A stretch of 64,000 bases of DNA from positions 10,555,906-10,619,905 of the forward strand of contig CM029367.1 in NCBI GenBank assembly GCA_017165825.1, read 5' to 3'. Position numbers and translations under genes: made by a program. The notes beneath the pieces are model-generated. The model searched no databases. It was given only the letters and a program-made list of their open reading frames with translations, and had not been told where the DNA came from. Each line of letters begins with the position of its first letter. The stretch's first letter is position 1. This stretch comes from Hepsetus odoe (Eukaryota > Chordata > Actinopteri > Characiformes > Hepsetidae). Shown here one piece after another: positions 62,094 through 64,000 of this stretch.

Positions 62094-64000
62094 GATTTTT
62101 ATTTATTACAGTCTGCCAGGCTTTTATTGCAGAATACTTTTTTTTTCACCTTCAGCAATTAAAACATTTTGTTGGTTTCATGTGGCTGATTTTCAGCCTT
62201 TCAGCCTCATCATGGCCAGCTTTTCAGGTCATATAAAATCAGCTGTAGACCTGTATACCCTTTTTTATATGCCTTTTGCCTAAACTTATGGATACAAAGA
62301 CAAACAGATGTCAACCACGTGTTTAAGGTCAAGGTTCCTTTATTGTCTTCAGCAGCACCGTACACAACATATAATAGTAGATGCAACAGTAGATATGAAG
62401 ACATTAAACATTATTGTGCCATGAGGAAGTTTGCACTGTAGTTCAGCAGCATATAAGATTTTGGTAGATTTATGAGATATAAAGTGAACGAGTGTTCGGA
62501 TGCTCATTTATTTCTTGATATATACATGTGATTGCACAGGAGGAGCTCATTTATAGCAGTGAGTGTTTGAGTATCTGTTATTACAGTGATGGTCACAAAA
62601 AATGAATAGTAAAAAAAATGAACAAACATAGCTTGATATGACGGGATGGTATTGCCTGTTTTAAACATGGCTAGAACACTGTTCAGAATTCAGTTACCAG
62701 TTGTTTATTGCAAAAGAAGACCTGAAAGTCTAATCTATTTATCTGCTGTTACATGATTGTCCAGTGAACAAAACTGATCCATCAAAAGTGTCTTGCGGGC
62801 ATAAATTCTAGGCTGATGATGTCAGGTCTGAATGAGGGAGCCTGGATGATGGCACACAAATGAAGTGATAGTTTAATAGTCACAATTTTCCAATCAAAAG
62901 TCCAAGAGAGTTCAAGAAACAAATCTGATTTGTTGTAAGCGAAGCCTCATTTCAGACGTCGGAAGCAGAACTGCTGGAAGGAAAATGGCAATGCATCCCT
63001 ATGAAGCATGCGTGCAGTAAATTTCCTCCAAATAGAATTATATGCTATAGTGTCAGTACCCTTGCAAAATGTCCCTAAAATGTGCCTACAAGGTAGGCTG
63101 GCATTTCATTGTATGCTTAGATCATATTTTTGAAAACTCTTTTTACAGTGCAATGGACATGCATGAAATGTAGGACTTAAGATTTCATAGTTATATACCC
63201 CCTGCTGAGCATAGAGAAACCTTGCTGTTCCTTTAGTAGTCTGCATTTTGCACAATATGTCAGGAGCCATCTGGGGCCAATAACTGGAGCTTAACTATAT
63301 TTGTTTTCTGTATCTTGCCTCCAACTGCCATTTTGGCACTTTCTTGGATGGACTTGCCTTGAGTTGTGGTCTGAATTCAAAGTGCTACACATGTATTCCC
63401 TAAGCCTTGGAGTAATCAATGTATTGATTTTTTTCACCTCTTAAATCCAGGTGCAAATTGTATAACTCACAGATGTAAGACCATGCTTGGCATTTGGAGA
63501 GAAATGAGGGCAGCCCACTCCATGAGGTTGGTTGATTATTACCTGGTGTGGTGGCCAGTATATATAGGTGAAGCGTGGAGTTATTTTAGTTGCTCTGTAC
63601 ATCTGTCTTATCTCAGTAGAATTTATTGGAAAACGACTTCACCCTTAGAAACAACATGGCAGTGGAACCTTGTCTGCAGTTTTTTTTTACTCCACAAAAC
63701 TCTCCTGCTGATGGCTCAATACAGGTGGTTGCTCAGGTCCTGGAAAGTAATTCTATTAAAGTGCAGACAGATAAATAAGTTTGCCAGAAGTCACTGTCTT
63801 TCTAGGTAGCATCAAGAATCTTGCCTGAGTTTTAGAATACGTCCAGTTATCAAGATGTCTCAGTGGCCTGGTTCACACCTGGTAGTGACCTCTGTCTCAA
63901 GTGATCTGATTAGAAGTGGACAGCATGATATATTACTGTTCATATTTGCCATTTCCATGGCTTCATTCACCCTGCAGGTAAAAAATGGCCCAAATCTGAT
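62094..64000. other. Plain intron to the window edge
   Basis: A possible decayed interspersed repeat begins near 62325 (aaggtcaaggttcctttattgtc), but its ends are not defined. A 108-codon frame at 63483-63809 has no domain motif. Confidence 0.45.

Larger units (their letters stand above)
39331..64000 (+). other. Downstream intron of the CSMD gene (exon to window edge)
   Basis: No Sushi or CUB exon could be recognised after the donor. The next expected segment, a Sushi domain with paired Cys and a Trp, was not seen by reading. Contents are a TA tract with a gap, LTR and Tc1 relics, SINEs and simple repeats. Intron identity is inferred from the single exon and the large introns usual for CSMD genes. 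Confidence 0.55.

Noticed and set aside
62318..62460. Possible interspersed repeat starting aaggtcaaggttcctttattg
   Set aside because: It resembles a common fish repeat start, and a similar aagtcaagaacctttatt occurs near 13024, but ends and family could not be established.
1..64000. CRISPR array, operon, phage or defence island
   Set aside because: No spaced direct repeats, no clustered long frames and no bacterial signals; the window is vertebrate intron.

Overview
The window is AT-rich vertebrate DNA, almost certainly from a ray-finned (teleost) fish. The evidence is Tc1/mariner relics, tRNA-derived SINEs (some ending in GGATGGATGG), a Ty3/Gypsy-type LTR with a TATA-like box and an ATTAAA signal, and long GA, GT and TA microsatellites. 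There is no bacterial-style gene density, no operon, no rRNA or functional tRNA, and no CRISPR array. I cannot name the species.

Only one stretch can be supported as host coding sequence. It is a 113-bp internal exon on the + strand at 39218-39330, with a good acceptor and donor. It encodes 37 whole codons matching the C-terminal half of the first CUB domain of the CUB-and-Sushi (CSMD) proteins, large single-pass membrane proteins of the nervous system; csmd3 fits best by memory. The rest reads as intron: at least 39.2 kb upstream and 24.7 kb downstream, as expected for CSMD genes. I found no second exon, but short exons without clear motifs cannot be excluded by eye.

Layout: 1-3.6 kb plain intron; 3.6-13 kb SINEs (one type A, five type B), two GA tracts, a hAT-like end and an old repeat; 13-25 kb mostly unique, with a short telomere-like run, a TA tract and one SINE; 25-30.5 kb three SINEs and a 552-bp foldback DNA transposon with TA duplications; 34-35.5 kb a dead Tc1 transposon; 36.3-38.5 kb a GT tract and a dense SINE cluster; 39.2-39.85 kb the exon, followed at once by a TA tract holding a 359-base assembly gap; 42.36-43.47 kb a GC-rich composite of one Gypsy-type LTR family in opposing orientations with a 5-bp target duplication; 46-46.9 kb a second dead Tc1; 48-52.8 kb a tail-only SINE copy, a degraded SINE, a LINE scrap and a different SINE; 53.9-54.1 kb a CA/CACT tract; 54.7-56.1 kb unexplained sequence; 56-64 kb plain intron with an AAT tract.

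I see no new multi-gene system. The most useful observations are the nested LTR structure, the foldback element with intact duplications, the two SINE families sharing one head with different tails, and the exon sitting 45 bp from a sequencing gap.
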